Part shown: in pieces, positions 7,688 to 15,387 of the stretch
How the letters are laid out: each line of letters opens with the position of its first letter
Numbering within the stretch: position 1 is the stretch's first letter
NCBI RefSeq assembly: GCF_025060755.1
Contig: NZ_JANYUY010000003.1
Location: 186,001-250,000 of the forward strand
Reading direction: 5' to 3'
Length of the DNA stretch: 64,000 bases
DNA from: Paenibacillus doosanensis
GTDB lineage: Bacteria; Bacillota; Bacilli; Paenibacillales; NBRC-103111
Notes under the pieces: model-generated
The model's input: the letters and a program-made list of their open reading frames with translations, nothing else
What the model was told of the DNA's origin: nothing
The model's database searches: none
Position numbers and translations under genes: made by a program

Positions 7688-9705
7688 ATCACGCCTATTT
7701 TTTGACTAGAATGCCGCAGACGCTGCGCCTGCAAATCGAGGCCGAAAGCGTCTATGCGCCTTGGCTGAAGCAGGGCGAGACGCTGGAGCGAATTTTCGCG
7801 AATCCGGCGATTATGGAGACGGTTTATAACCAAATGACGCTGCGGGAGCGCAAAGTGCTGCGGCTTATCGTCTCCTGCATCGGCTGCGAGCCGTTCGATG
7901 CGGCAAGGCTGGAGAAGCTGGCTCAGCCCGTCATGTCGGGGGCGGATGCGAAAGTCGGCTTTTTGCTGCTGCTCAGAAAAGGAATTTGCTATACGTTCCG
8001 CAAATCGTGGGGAGAGCATGTGTACGTCATGTCGCCGGACGCGCTGGCTTTATGGCAGCCGATTCTCTTGGAGGAAACGGCGGCTTCGGGCGGAGAAACG
8101 GCCGCGGAGCTGACGGTAACGGGGGGAGCGGGTCTTGCCAGGGAGCTTTTTCATACGCTGGTCTTTATCAGGGATCATCCGATCCGGCTCACCAAATCCG
8201 GCGCACTGCATAAAAGGCAGCTGCAAAAACTGGTCGAACTGTCCTCTCTGCAAGACGAATGGTTCACAGGCACAGGCATAAAATATGCTTATGCCGATAC
8301 GTATCCTTACTCTATCGCCGTTATTTTGGAATTTTTGACACGGCTCGGTTTGCTCGATAAGCAAGGAGAGGAAATGCCGCTTAAGGATAGCGCCGTCAGC
8401 GGCTGGCTGTCTTTAAGCGAAGAAGAGCAGACGGCCGTCTTATACCGGATTTGGCAGCCTGTCGCCTTCCCCGGCGCGGTGTGGCTGCAGCATGCCGCAT
8501 TATGGCTCGAGCGGCGCCAGGAAGGCCAGTGGATACAAGCTGCGGAGCTGCTGCAGTGGCTGATCGCTCATCAATTGGTCCATGCGGATGCAGCCGAGGG
8601 AGACGGCGCTGCGGTCGTCGATATGCTGGAGCGGCAATGGCTGTTTCCTTTGATTGCGTTCGGCTGGCTGGAGAAGGGAGAAACGGCAACTGGCAAGGCA
8701 TGCTACCGGTGGCGCATCCGGCCGGGGAAAGACGGTTTTTCGTCCGACGAAGTTGATGCCGGCGAAGGGCGCTGGTATGTCCAACCGGATTTCGAGGTGC
8801 TCGTTCCGTCCGACGTGACGCTCGCCGCCCGCTGGGAGCTGTCGTATTTCGCCGACCATATCAAATCCGACCATGTCTCGATTTACAAGCTGAGCAAGGA
8901 AAGTGTGCAGCGGGGGCTTGAGAGCGGCCGCAGTCTTGAAGAGATGGCCGGACTTCTGGCGGATCACGCTCATTACGGGCTCCCCGACAACGTGCAATTG
9001 ACGCTGGAGCAGTGGGCGAAGCCGTTCGGTCGGCTGCAGTTCGAGCAAGCGGTGCTGCTGCGCTGCCGCGACCAAGAGGCGGCCGATACGGTCCGCAAGC
9101 TGACGGCCGCAGCCGATTGCCTCGCGGAGGAGCTAGGAGAACGCGTATGGATCGTTCGTCCGGACCAGATTAACCGCTTGACCGGACTCCTGGACAAAGC
9201 GGGCTGGATGCCCGGCAAGTTGGCCATATCGAGCGGCAATCCCGCAGCGGCATCTCATTCCAGCGAGGCGGAGGAAGAAGGCGGCAAGGAGAACATTCGC
9301 TCCGGCAAGGCGCCGGAGGAACCGTGGAGGCCCGAGCCGGGGGACAAAGGTTTTATCTACGCCCGACATGCCATAGGCTACTTTGAGATGGAGCAGCGGC
9401 TGCCGAACGTCGCCGAATTGTATCCGGATTTGAACGGGATTCCCACCGGCTGGATGAAGGATTATCGGACCTATCACGCGTCGACGCGAAGGGAAATGGT
9501 GGAGAAGGCTATGGAATGGAAAGCGGCCCTGCAGGTAAGGCATAACGGCAAAGACCGGCTTATCGCGCCGCGCAAGCTGCAGGAAACCCGCGGCACATGG
9601 AGCATGACCGGACTTGACCAGGCGGAGCTGCAGGAAGTTTGCTGGCTTGCCGACGACGTGCAGGAGATGAAGATCATCTTACCTGGCATTAATGATAAAT
9701 ATTGA
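7684..9705 (+). CDS. Helicase-associated protein with XPB N-terminal-like module
   Basis: 673 residues with no Walker motifs. Around residues 362-465 it carries YVQPDFEVLVP, then a helical stretch with HYGLPDNVQ and a WAKPFGRLQ segment. This is the same module that begins the upstream XPB helicase (VQSDFTVLLE, KFGVPPHIK). The rest is helical and unassigned, with an acidic low-complexity linker near residues 515-555. It overlaps the helicase by 4 bp (ATGA), so the proteins are probably made in stoichiometry and may form a complex. I infer a DNA-repair accessory role; the biochemical activity is unknown. Confidence 0.75.
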   Translation: MNHAYFLTRMPQTLRLQIEAESVYAPWLKQGETLERIFANPAIMETVYNQMTLRERKVLRLIVSCIGCEPFDAARLEKLAQPVMSGADAKVGFLLLLRKGICYTFRKSWGEHVYVMSPDALALWQPILLEETAASGGETAAELTVTGGAGLARELFHTLVFIRDHPIRLTKSGALHKRQLQKLVELSSLQDEWFTGTGIKYAYADTYPYSIAVILEFLTRLGLLDKQGEEMPLKDSAVSGWLSLSEEEQTAVLYRIWQPVAFPGAVWLQHAALWLERRQEGQWIQAAELLQWLIAHQLVHADAAEGDGAAVVDMLERQWLFPLIAFGWLEKGETATGKACYRWRIRPGKDGFSSDEVDAGEGRWYVQPDFEVLVPSDVTLAARWELSYFADHIKSDHVSIYKLSKESVQRGLESGRSLEEMAGLLADHAHYGLPDNVQLTLEQWAKPFGRLQFEQAVLLRCRDQEAADTVRKLTAAADCLAEELGERVWIVRPDQINRLTGLLDKAGWMPGKLAISSGNPAAASHSSEAEEEGGKENIRSGKAPEEPWRPEPGDKGFIYARHAIGYFEMEQRLPNVAELYPDLNGIPTGWMKDYRTYHASTRREMVEKAMEWKAALQVRHNGKDRLIAPRKLQETRGTWSMTGLDQAELQEVCWLADDVQEMKIILPGINDKY

Positions 9706-9784
9706 TGCAACAAACCGGGCGAATGTATGTTATGATAGACTTGTCTACCAAGATGCAAAACAAACGGATAAGGCAGGTGCTACT

Positions 9785-10237
9785 ATGGCAGTAATGGAAG
9801 CTCAGGCGTTGGATATGTCTGCCATTTTGACGCAGGCTTATGACTTGGGGGATATGATCAACGGCTCGGCCGAAACGGCCGATTACTTATATTGGAAGAA
9901 AGTTAAGGACGAAGACCCGCAGGTGAAAGAGCTGCTGAGGCTGTTTCAGAAAAAAAAGGATTTGTTCGAGGAATGCCAGCGATTCGGGCATTTTCATCCC
10001 GATTATCACAGCGCGCTCGATCAGGCCAAACAAATTCAGGAGCAGCTCGACAGCCTGGAGTCGGTCAAGCGGTACAAGGAGGCGGAGCGTCGCCTGGACG
10101 ATCTTCTGTTTACCGTGTCGGAAATGATCGCCCGCAGCGTGTCGGATTCGATCAAGGTGCCCGGCAACGAGCTGCTTGCCTCAGGAGGAAGCTGCTCCAC
10201 CGGGGGCTGTTCCGGCGGCTGCTCCAGCTGCGGTTAA
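9785..10237 (+). CDS. ylbF: YlbF/RicF-family regulator with Cys-rich tail
   Basis: 150 residues, mostly helical, of the YlbF/YmcA family. In B. subtilis YlbF (RicF), YmcA (RicA) and YaaT (RicT) form an Fe-S-carrying complex that modulates RNase Y processing, competence, biofilm formation and sporulation. The C terminus here has four Cys in a Gly/Ser-rich tail (CSTGGCSGGCSSC), fitting cluster ligation. The ATG at 9785 follows AGGCAGGTG; the frame is open further upstream but without a good site. The asparaginase gene on the other strand ends 2 bases after it. The ylbG partner lies beyond that gene. Confidence 0.9.
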   Translation: MAVMEAQALDMSAILTQAYDLGDMINGSAETADYLYWKKVKDEDPQVKELLRLFQKKKDLFEECQRFGHFHPDYHSALDQAKQIQEQLDSLESVKRYKEAERRLDDLLFTVSEMIARSVSDSIKVPGNELLASGGSCSTGGCSGGCSSCG

Positions 10238-10238
10238 C

Positions 10239-11270
10239 CTATTTGATTCCGGGCGATAGCTTGAACACGGGAATTAGGCGTCCGACTTCGCGTTCATGGC
10301 GGTTTATAACAGCAGGGCGGTGAAATTCGCTTAAGCTGGCGATTTCGTGATCCAGCAGAGCGTCGAGCTGAATCAGCGCCTCCATCACGGCGGGGTACAG
10401 CGCGCGGGCCGACCCGTCCTCGATTTTGAGTGCGAGTCCCCAGCCTCTCTCGGGGATGGTCAGCGCGTATACGCCTTCGGCGCCCATCTTGCCGATGACT
10501 CGCCCGCGGGTAACCTCGGCGAGCCGGGTGTCGAACCGCCCCGTGCCGGCTACATAGTACGGCTGTGCGGCGATGGCCGCTACGATTCGCCTGCAGGCTT
10601 CCGCCCGCTGGGCGGGCAACGAATCCGGCGAGCCGAGTCTTGCGAAGGCATAAGCCAGCGCCGCAAGCGGCATGGCGAAGACGGGGACGCCGCAGCCGTC
10701 AACGGCAAGCGTAATTTGCGCCTCTGGCAGCCCGCACATCTCCGATACCGTCTGCAGCATAAGCCGCTGCACCGGGTGATCGGCCGATGTATACGTTTGC
10801 GCGGGAGCCTGCAGCCACAGGGAGAGAGCGAGCATGCCCGCATGCTTGCCCGAGCAGTTATTGCGAAGCGGGGTGAGAGGAACGCCATCCCGTTTGAGAC
10901 GGTCGGCCGTCGGACGGTGGTAAGGTTCATGAACGCCGCAGCGCAAAGCCGATTCATCCAAACCGAGCGCACGCAGCGTTTGCAAGACGCAGGAGGCGTG
11001 CTCATCCTCCCCGTTATGGGAAGCGCAGATTAAAGCGATTTGGCGGTCGTCGAACGCATACTGCGCGGCCCCGCCCGACTCCAATAACGGAATCGCTTGC
11101 AGAAGCTTGGCGGCCGAGCGTGCGAACGTATAGTGAAGCGGGCTGCCGACGCTCGCGACGCACCGGCGTTCCGTATCAATGACGGCGAGATGCCCGCGAT
11201 GCGCGCTTTCGGTCAATGCGCCGCGGACCGCTTCGACCATAATTTCCGAATCCATCATGATGGACCTCAT
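10239..11270 (-). CDS. L-asparaginase, asparaginase II (ReAV-like) family
   Basis: 343 residues of the Asparaginase_II family (Rhizobium etli AsnA type), unrelated to the E. coli threonine-type enzymes. Family motifs include CASHNGEDEH, the NNCSGKHAGML segment (Cys and Lys at the zinc/active site), DGCGVPVFAMPL, and IGKMGAEGVYAL near the C terminus. It hydrolyses asparagine to aspartate and ammonia. The start chosen (ATG, complement of 11268-11270) has GGAG 8 bases upstream; ATGs 12 and 15 bases further in are alternatives. It is inserted between ylbF and ylbG, convergent with ylbF and divergent from ylbG. Confidence 0.88.
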   Translation of the reverse strand: MRSIMMDSEIMVEAVRGALTESAHRGHLAVIDTERRCVASVGSPLHYTFARSAAKLLQAIPLLESGGAAQYAFDDRQIALICASHNGEDEHASCVLQTLRALGLDESALRCGVHEPYHRPTADRLKRDGVPLTPLRNNCSGKHAGMLALSLWLQAPAQTYTSADHPVQRLMLQTVSEMCGLPEAQITLAVDGCGVPVFAMPLAALAYAFARLGSPDSLPAQRAEACRRIVAAIAAQPYYVAGTGRFDTRLAEVTRGRVIGKMGAEGVYALTIPERGWGLALKIEDGSARALYPAVMEALIQLDALLDHEIASLSEFHRPAVINRHEREVGRLIPVFKLSPGIK

Positions 11271-11306
11271 CCTTTCATCTCCATTATAGAAAGAAGGTAT
11301 TATAGC

Positions 11307-11573
11307 ATGTTTACCGAACGAAGCGGACTGATTGTCTGGTTCAGCGATTTGAAAGCCGCGACCAAGCAACTGGAGCGTTATGGCAGCGTTCACTTTATTT
11401 CTAAGCGGCTGCATTACGCTGCCTTATATATTCATGCGAGCAAGCTGGAGGAAACCGTCAAGCAGCTGCAGAAGCTGCCGTTCGTCAAAAAAGTCGAACG
11501 CTCTTACCGTAACGAAATCAAAACGGAATATAGTAGTAATATGCCTGATAAAACAAGATTTTACACCCTCTAG
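11307..11573 (+). CDS. ylbG: YlbG-family protein (DUF2129)
   Basis: 88 residues, close to the about 90 of B. subtilis YlbG, with the family's early segment SGLIVWFSD and the FVKKVERS strand. It is a small cytoplasmic protein of unknown function, normally next to ylbF. The ATG at 11307 follows AAGAAGG. The frame is open further upstream but that part lies over the divergent asparaginase gene. A terminator follows about 100 bases downstream. Confidence 0.88.
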   Translation: MFTERSGLIVWFSDLKAATKQLERYGSVHFISKRLHYAALYIHASKLEETVKQLQKLPFVKKVERSYRNEIKTEYSSNMPDKTRFYTL

Positions 11574-11676
11574 AAGCGCGATGAAAAAGTGGCCGAAGAT
11601 TCGATAGAGAGTTGGAACAGCGTAAGCGTTCGTCTTTGTCTCCTACGGATTTCTGCCTAAGGCAAAAAAAGTTGTA
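11574..11676 (+). repeat. Possible copy of a dispersed intergenic repeat
   Basis: The stretch from about 11610 (TTGGAACAGCGTAAGC, then a Cys-codon-like TTTGTCTCC run and GCCTAAGGC) has the look of a dispersed non-coding element. A loosely similar segment (CTGGAAAAGCGGAAGCG and a TTTGAAAGC run) sits near 49825. I cannot confirm copy number from one window. Confidence 0.25.
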
Positions 11677-11710
11677 GAAAGCCTCCGTTTCCGGAGGCTT
11701 TTTCTTTTTT
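11677..11710 (+). terminator. Terminator after ylbG
   Basis: Perfect 10-bp stem AAAGCCTCCG / CGGAGGCTTT around a 4-base loop, followed by a T-rich tail. Confidence 0.85.
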
Positions 11711-11737
11711 CTAAAGAAATTCTAAAGATTTTTTTAT

Positions 11738-11766
11738 TTGGAATCTATTTTTAAATCAAGTACAAT
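11738..11766 (+). promoter_or_regulatory. Promoter of the 11836 gene
   Basis: TTGGAA at 11738-11743 and TACAAT at 11761-11766, spacing 17, in an AT-rich stretch. Confidence 0.5.
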
Positions 11767-11835
11767 TGGAAATACATGCATTTATTTTGTACATAGGCGA
11801 AAAGGACTATTTTGCTGGGTGAGGGGTTGTGATTT

Positions 11836-12273
11836 ATGAGGGATAAAACAGCACACCGTACAAGCAACAGCGATCCGTACTTCGTTGCCCTCGGCGACAA
11901 AAACATTGCGGACATCGTAATCACGAATCATGCCCGAATCCGTTGGGCCGATAGAGTTGAAAGCCGAAAGACCGGGTTTGACGACATCTGCGATTTTTTG
12001 TGGAGCCGGCTCAGAGAAGGGCAGATCAAATCCTATTACAAAAACGGGCAAGACGTCTATTTGGTGGAGGACGATCTTGTGATGGTGGCTGAATTCGTCC
12101 CCTGTGACATAAACGGCGCGACGGATTGCCCGCCGCTGCACCGGATGGTGATCGTCACTTTCCTCGGACGCATGTCCGAAACGATCGAATTGAGAGATTT
12201 GAAATCTTACTACTCCTGGCTGAGACATTCCCGCCGAATGACGCTTATCAAAAACAGCCGCAAACGCAGATAG
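11836..12273 (+). CDS. Uncharacterised protein, 145 residues
   Basis: I do not recognise this family with certainty. The protein is basic at the C terminus. Near residues 30-40 it has ITNHARIRWADRV, a His-Ala-x-x-Arg helix like that of DUF4258 and some RelE/HicA-like toxin folds. Two strands follow (QDVYLVEDDLVMVAEF and MVIVTFLGR), which gives a compact alpha-beta layout. There is no signal peptide or membrane segment. GAGGGG lies 9 bases before the ATG. It is a single-gene unit with its own promoter and terminator, and no antitoxin-like neighbour is present. Confidence 0.6.
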   Translation: MRDKTAHRTSNSDPYFVALGDKNIADIVITNHARIRWADRVESRKTGFDDICDFLWSRLREGQIKSYYKNGQDVYLVEDDLVMVAEFVPCDINGATDCPPLHRMVIVTFLGRMSETIELRDLKSYYSWLRHSRRMTLIKNSRKRR

Positions 12274-12293
12274 TTTATTTATGAATCGATTGT

Positions 12294-12329
12294 GGGGCGT
12301 TCCGCTAACCGGAAGGCTCCTTTTTAGTT
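12294..12329 (+). terminator. Terminator after the 11836 gene
   Basis: GGGGC-G-TTCCG pairs with CGGAA-G-GCTCC (one internal G:G mismatch), followed by five T residues. Confidence 0.7.
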
Positions 12330-12404
12330 TTGGCGGATGCGGGCAACAGACGACTCGGAAAACGGCGGGCCGCAGACGAATTTTGCAGGAATGGCGGCAG
12401 CGGC

Positions 12405-12433
12405 TTTTGGGGGATGCGTTTCTTTGCTATAAT
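12405..12433 (+). promoter_or_regulatory. Extended -10 promoter of the LysR gene
   Basis: TATAAT at 12428-12433 is preceded by TGC (TGnTATAAT, a perfect extended -10). The -35 region (TTTTGG) is poor, as is usual for this class. Confidence 0.65.
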
Positions 12434-12463
12434 AGGGGCTACCAAGCAGGCTGGAGGTAGGCG

Positions 12464-13375
12464 ATGGCACTTAATTTTCATCAGCTTCATATTTTCTACA
12501 CCGTTGCGGAAAAAGGCAGCTTTTCTCATGCGGCGCAAGCGCTTCATATGACGCAGCCGGCAGTTACGATGCAGGTGCAATCACTGGAGGAATATTTCGG
12601 CACGAAGCTGTTTAACCGCTCCACCAAAAAAATCGAGCTTTCGGAAGCGGGAAGAACGCTGCTGCCTTACGCCAAGCGGAGCATCGATCTGATGAAGGAA
12701 ACGGATATCGGGATGTCCAAATTCACCCATATGCTGGAGGACCGGCTCTATTTGGGCGCAAGCATGACGGTCGGAGAATATATTTTGCCGCGGCTGCTCG
12801 GTCCGTTCGGTAAGGAATATCCGAACATTTCGGTCAGTATGAAAGTGATCAATACCCGGCAAATCCTAGAGGAAGTATTGAACCATCAGCTGAATTTCGG
12901 CTTGGTGGAGGCGGAGGTGCAGCATCCGGACGTTCATGTCGAAGCAGTGATGAACGACGAGCTGGTGCTCATTCTTCCGAAGGAGCATCCGCTGTCCGCC
13001 TGTCCGTCCGTCCAGCTTGAGGACGTTTTGCAATATTCGTTCGTGCTGCGGGAACAGGGCTCCGGCACCCGCAGAGTGATGGAGGAGGAGCTGGCCAAGG
13101 CGGGCATCGATCCCGGCGAGATGAAAATCGTTATGGAGCTGGGCAGTACGGGAGCGGTGAAATCGGCCGTGGAAGCGGGACTCGGCATTTCGATATTATC
13201 CCAATCGTCGGTCAAGCATGAAGCGGCGCTCGGCGTGCTTCAAGTCAAAGACATCGAAGGAATCCGCTTCTCGCGGAGCTTTTATGCGATTTATTTGAAC
13301 TCGACCATTTTGCCGATTTCCGCGGTAACGTTCGTCTCGTTTCTTCGCGAGCGCGATTTAAGCCAGTGGCTATAA
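12464..13375 (+). CDS. LysR-family transcriptional regulator
   Basis: 303 residues. The N-terminal winged helix (about 1-60) has the LysR signature FYTVAEKGSFSHAAQALHMTQPAVT. A linker helix and a periplasmic-binding-like effector domain (about 90-300) follow. It resembles the CysL/CbbR-like subgroup. The effector is unknown. It is followed in the same direction by the PHP/galU pair, 87 bases away, so a local target is possible but not shown. GGAGG lies 6 bases before the ATG. Confidence 0.9.
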   Translation: MALNFHQLHIFYTVAEKGSFSHAAQALHMTQPAVTMQVQSLEEYFGTKLFNRSTKKIELSEAGRTLLPYAKRSIDLMKETDIGMSKFTHMLEDRLYLGASMTVGEYILPRLLGPFGKEYPNISVSMKVINTRQILEEVLNHQLNFGLVEAEVQHPDVHVEAVMNDELVLILPKEHPLSACPSVQLEDVLQYSFVLREQGSGTRRVMEEELAKAGIDPGEMKIVMELGSTGAVKSAVEAGLGISILSQSSVKHEAALGVLQVKDIEGIRFSRSFYAIYLNSTILPISAVTFVSFLRERDLSQWL

Positions 13376-13462
13376 TAATATAGGAAATGATACGCAAAAT
13401 CCGCGCATAGAGTTGAACGCGGCATGAATCCAGGTTCGTTAGACAAAGGAGAGAAGCGGAAC

Positions 13463-14311
13463 ATGAAGTATGCCGATTTACATACCCATACGCTTGCTTC
13501 GGACGGGACGCAAGCGCCGTCCGACAACGTAAGATTGGCCGCGGAAGCAGGGCTTGCCGCCATTGCGATCACCGATCACGATACGGTGGCGGGCGTGGCG
13601 GAAGCGCTCGAAGCGGGCCTGCGTTACGGAGTCGAAGTGGTGCCCGGAGTGGAAGTCAGCACGATGTCGAAGGGCCGGGATATTCATGTGCTGGGGTATT
13701 ACGTCAACCCTGAGGACGAACGATTTTTGCGGCGCCTGGCGGAGATCAGGGACGTTCGCGACCGGCGCAACGTGATGATGCTGCAGCGGCTGAACGAGCT
13801 CGGTCTGGACATTTCAATGGAAGATGTCGTCGCGTCTTTGCAGGTTTCGAAGAAAGACGGCGAGACCATCGGCAGGCCGCATATCGCCGACGCGCTTGTG
13901 CGCAAAGGCTATGTCGCCGATATGAAAGAAGCGTTCGACCGTTATCTGGGCGCGGACGGAGCGGCTTACGTCAATCCCCCGCGCATCGGTCCGGCTGTTG
14001 CGGTGCAGTGGATTCTGGAGAGCGGAGGCGTTCCGGTGCTTGCGCACCCGGGACTGTACGACCAGGATGAGCTTATAGAAGAGCTGGCGGGACAAGGGCT
14101 CGCCGGCCTGGAAGCATATCATTCCGACCATACGCCGCAGCAGGAGGAGCATTACCGGCAGATCGCCGAACGGCTTAATCTGATCGTTACCGCCGGCTCC
14201 GATTTTCACGGAGAACGGGGAGGCGTCGTGTTTCACGCGCCTGTCGGGGCAAGAAAAATCGACGTCTCCGTCTTGGAGCGGCTAGAGTCGGCAAGGAGGA
14301 GAGATTTATGA
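13463..14311 (+). CDS. PHP-domain phosphoesterase (YciV/RnaAM-like)
   Basis: 282 residues. It has the four PHP metal motifs: DLHTHT near residue 5, ITDHD near 40, LAHPG near 195 and a late GSDFHG near 250. This size and motif spacing match the YciV group, known as 3',5'-nucleoside bisphosphate phosphatase and 5'-3' exoribonuclease (RNase AM). The start ATG follows AAGGAGAG; the frame is open upstream without a site. The TGA overlaps the galU ATG by 4 bp. Confidence 0.85.
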   Translation: MKYADLHTHTLASDGTQAPSDNVRLAAEAGLAAIAITDHDTVAGVAEALEAGLRYGVEVVPGVEVSTMSKGRDIHVLGYYVNPEDERFLRRLAEIRDVRDRRNVMMLQRLNELGLDISMEDVVASLQVSKKDGETIGRPHIADALVRKGYVADMKEAFDRYLGADGAAYVNPPRIGPAVAVQWILESGGVPVLAHPGLYDQDELIEELAGQGLAGLEAYHSDHTPQQEEHYRQIAERLNLIVTAGSDFHGERGGVVFHAPVGARKIDVSVLERLESARRRDL

Positions 14312-15189
14312 ATGTCCGCAAAGCGATTATTCCCGCGGCAGGGCTAGGGACCCGTTTTTTGCCAGCGACCAAGGCGCAGCCTAAGGAAATGCTGCCGATT
14401 GTCGATAAGCCCGCTATTCAATATATCGTTGAAGAAGCGATAGCTTCGGGAATCGAAGATATTATGATCGTCACCGGACGCAGCAAACGGGCGATCGAGG
14501 ATCATTTTGACAAATCGGTCGAGCTGGAAATGATGCTGGAAGAGAAAGGAAATCAGGAGCTGCTGAGTATGGTGCGCGAAGTGTCGAATTTGGCGGACGT
14601 CCATTATATCCGGCAGAAGCAGCCGCTCGGTCTCGGTCATGCCGTGCTGTGCGCCAAGAAATTTATCGGCAACGAACCGTTCGCCGTGCTGCTCGGGGAC
14701 GATATCATCCAGGCGGAGCCGCCTTGTCTGAAACAAATGATCGACTTGTTCGACGCAACGGAGAGACCCGTTATCGCCACGCAGGAAGTACCGTGGGAGG
14801 AAGTCGACAAGTACGGTATCGTATCGCCGGCCGCGGTATCGGGCTCGCATCGGCTTATCGACGATTTGATCGAAAAGCCCGACCGGGATCAGGCGCCCTC
14901 CAATCTGGCCGTCATCGGACGGTATATCATTACGCCGGAAATTTTCGGGATTTTGGAGCGTTTGGAGCCGGGCAGGGGCGGCGAGATTCAGTTGACGGAC
15001 GCGCTGCGGGTATTGAACAAGGAACGGCAGATGGTCGTGTATCCGCTTCAGGGCAAACGGTACGATGTGGGCGACAAGCTCGGTTATATCGAAGCGACGA
15101 TCGAATTGGCTCTGGAGAGAGAGGATCTTCAGGGCGCGCTGAAAGCTTATTTGCGACAGCTGACCGAGCCTTGGCGCGGGAGCTGGTAG
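14308..15189 (+). CDS. galU: UTP-glucose-1-phosphate uridylyltransferase
   Basis: 293 residues, the GalU/GtaB length. The nucleotide-binding signature AAGLGTRFLPATKAQPKEMLP is at residues 10-30, GDDI at the metal site near 130, EKP near 190, and GGEIQLTDAL near 225. It makes UDP-glucose for teichoic acid glycosylation, glycolipids and exopolysaccharide. The start overlaps the PHP gene's stop (ATGA) and has GGAGGAGA upstream. Confidence 0.93.
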   Translation: MNVRKAIIPAAGLGTRFLPATKAQPKEMLPIVDKPAIQYIVEEAIASGIEDIMIVTGRSKRAIEDHFDKSVELEMMLEEKGNQELLSMVREVSNLADVHYIRQKQPLGLGHAVLCAKKFIGNEPFAVLLGDDIIQAEPPCLKQMIDLFDATERPVIATQEVPWEEVDKYGIVSPAAVSGSHRLIDDLIEKPDRDQAPSNLAVIGRYIITPEIFGILERLEPGRGGEIQLTDALRVLNKERQMVVYPLQGKRYDVGDKLGYIEATIELALEREDLQGALKAYLRQLTEPWRGSW

Positions 15190-15306
15190 AACGGCGATAT
15201 TCGTGCTTGCCGAGCGTACAGACGCTTATTGAACCTATTCGAAGCGTTGAATACGCCGGCCAAGCTCCACATTGTTGAGGGAAAGCCGGACTCATTCGAA
15301 ACGGCG

Positions 15307-15339
15307 AAAAAACCGGAAAGAAAGTCTTCCGGTTTTTTT
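15307..15339. terminator. Bidirectional terminator between galU and rqcH
   Basis: AAAAAACCGGAA / TTCCGGTTTTTT (12-bp stem, 8-base loop). T runs on both strands serve the convergent galU and rqcH genes. Confidence 0.85.
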
Positions 15340-15387
15340 GTGTTGCTGCGGATTTTTTGTGAAAAGGTTAGGGACGAGCGCCGCTCG

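Noticed and set aside
10347-11033. 228-codon plus-strand frame
   Set aside because: Antisense shadow of the asparaginase gene, whose protein has clear family motifs.
11836-12273. Toxin of a toxin-antitoxin pair
   Set aside because: The His-Ala-x-x-Arg helix is suggestive, but there is no small partner gene and it has an ordinary single-gene promoter and terminator.
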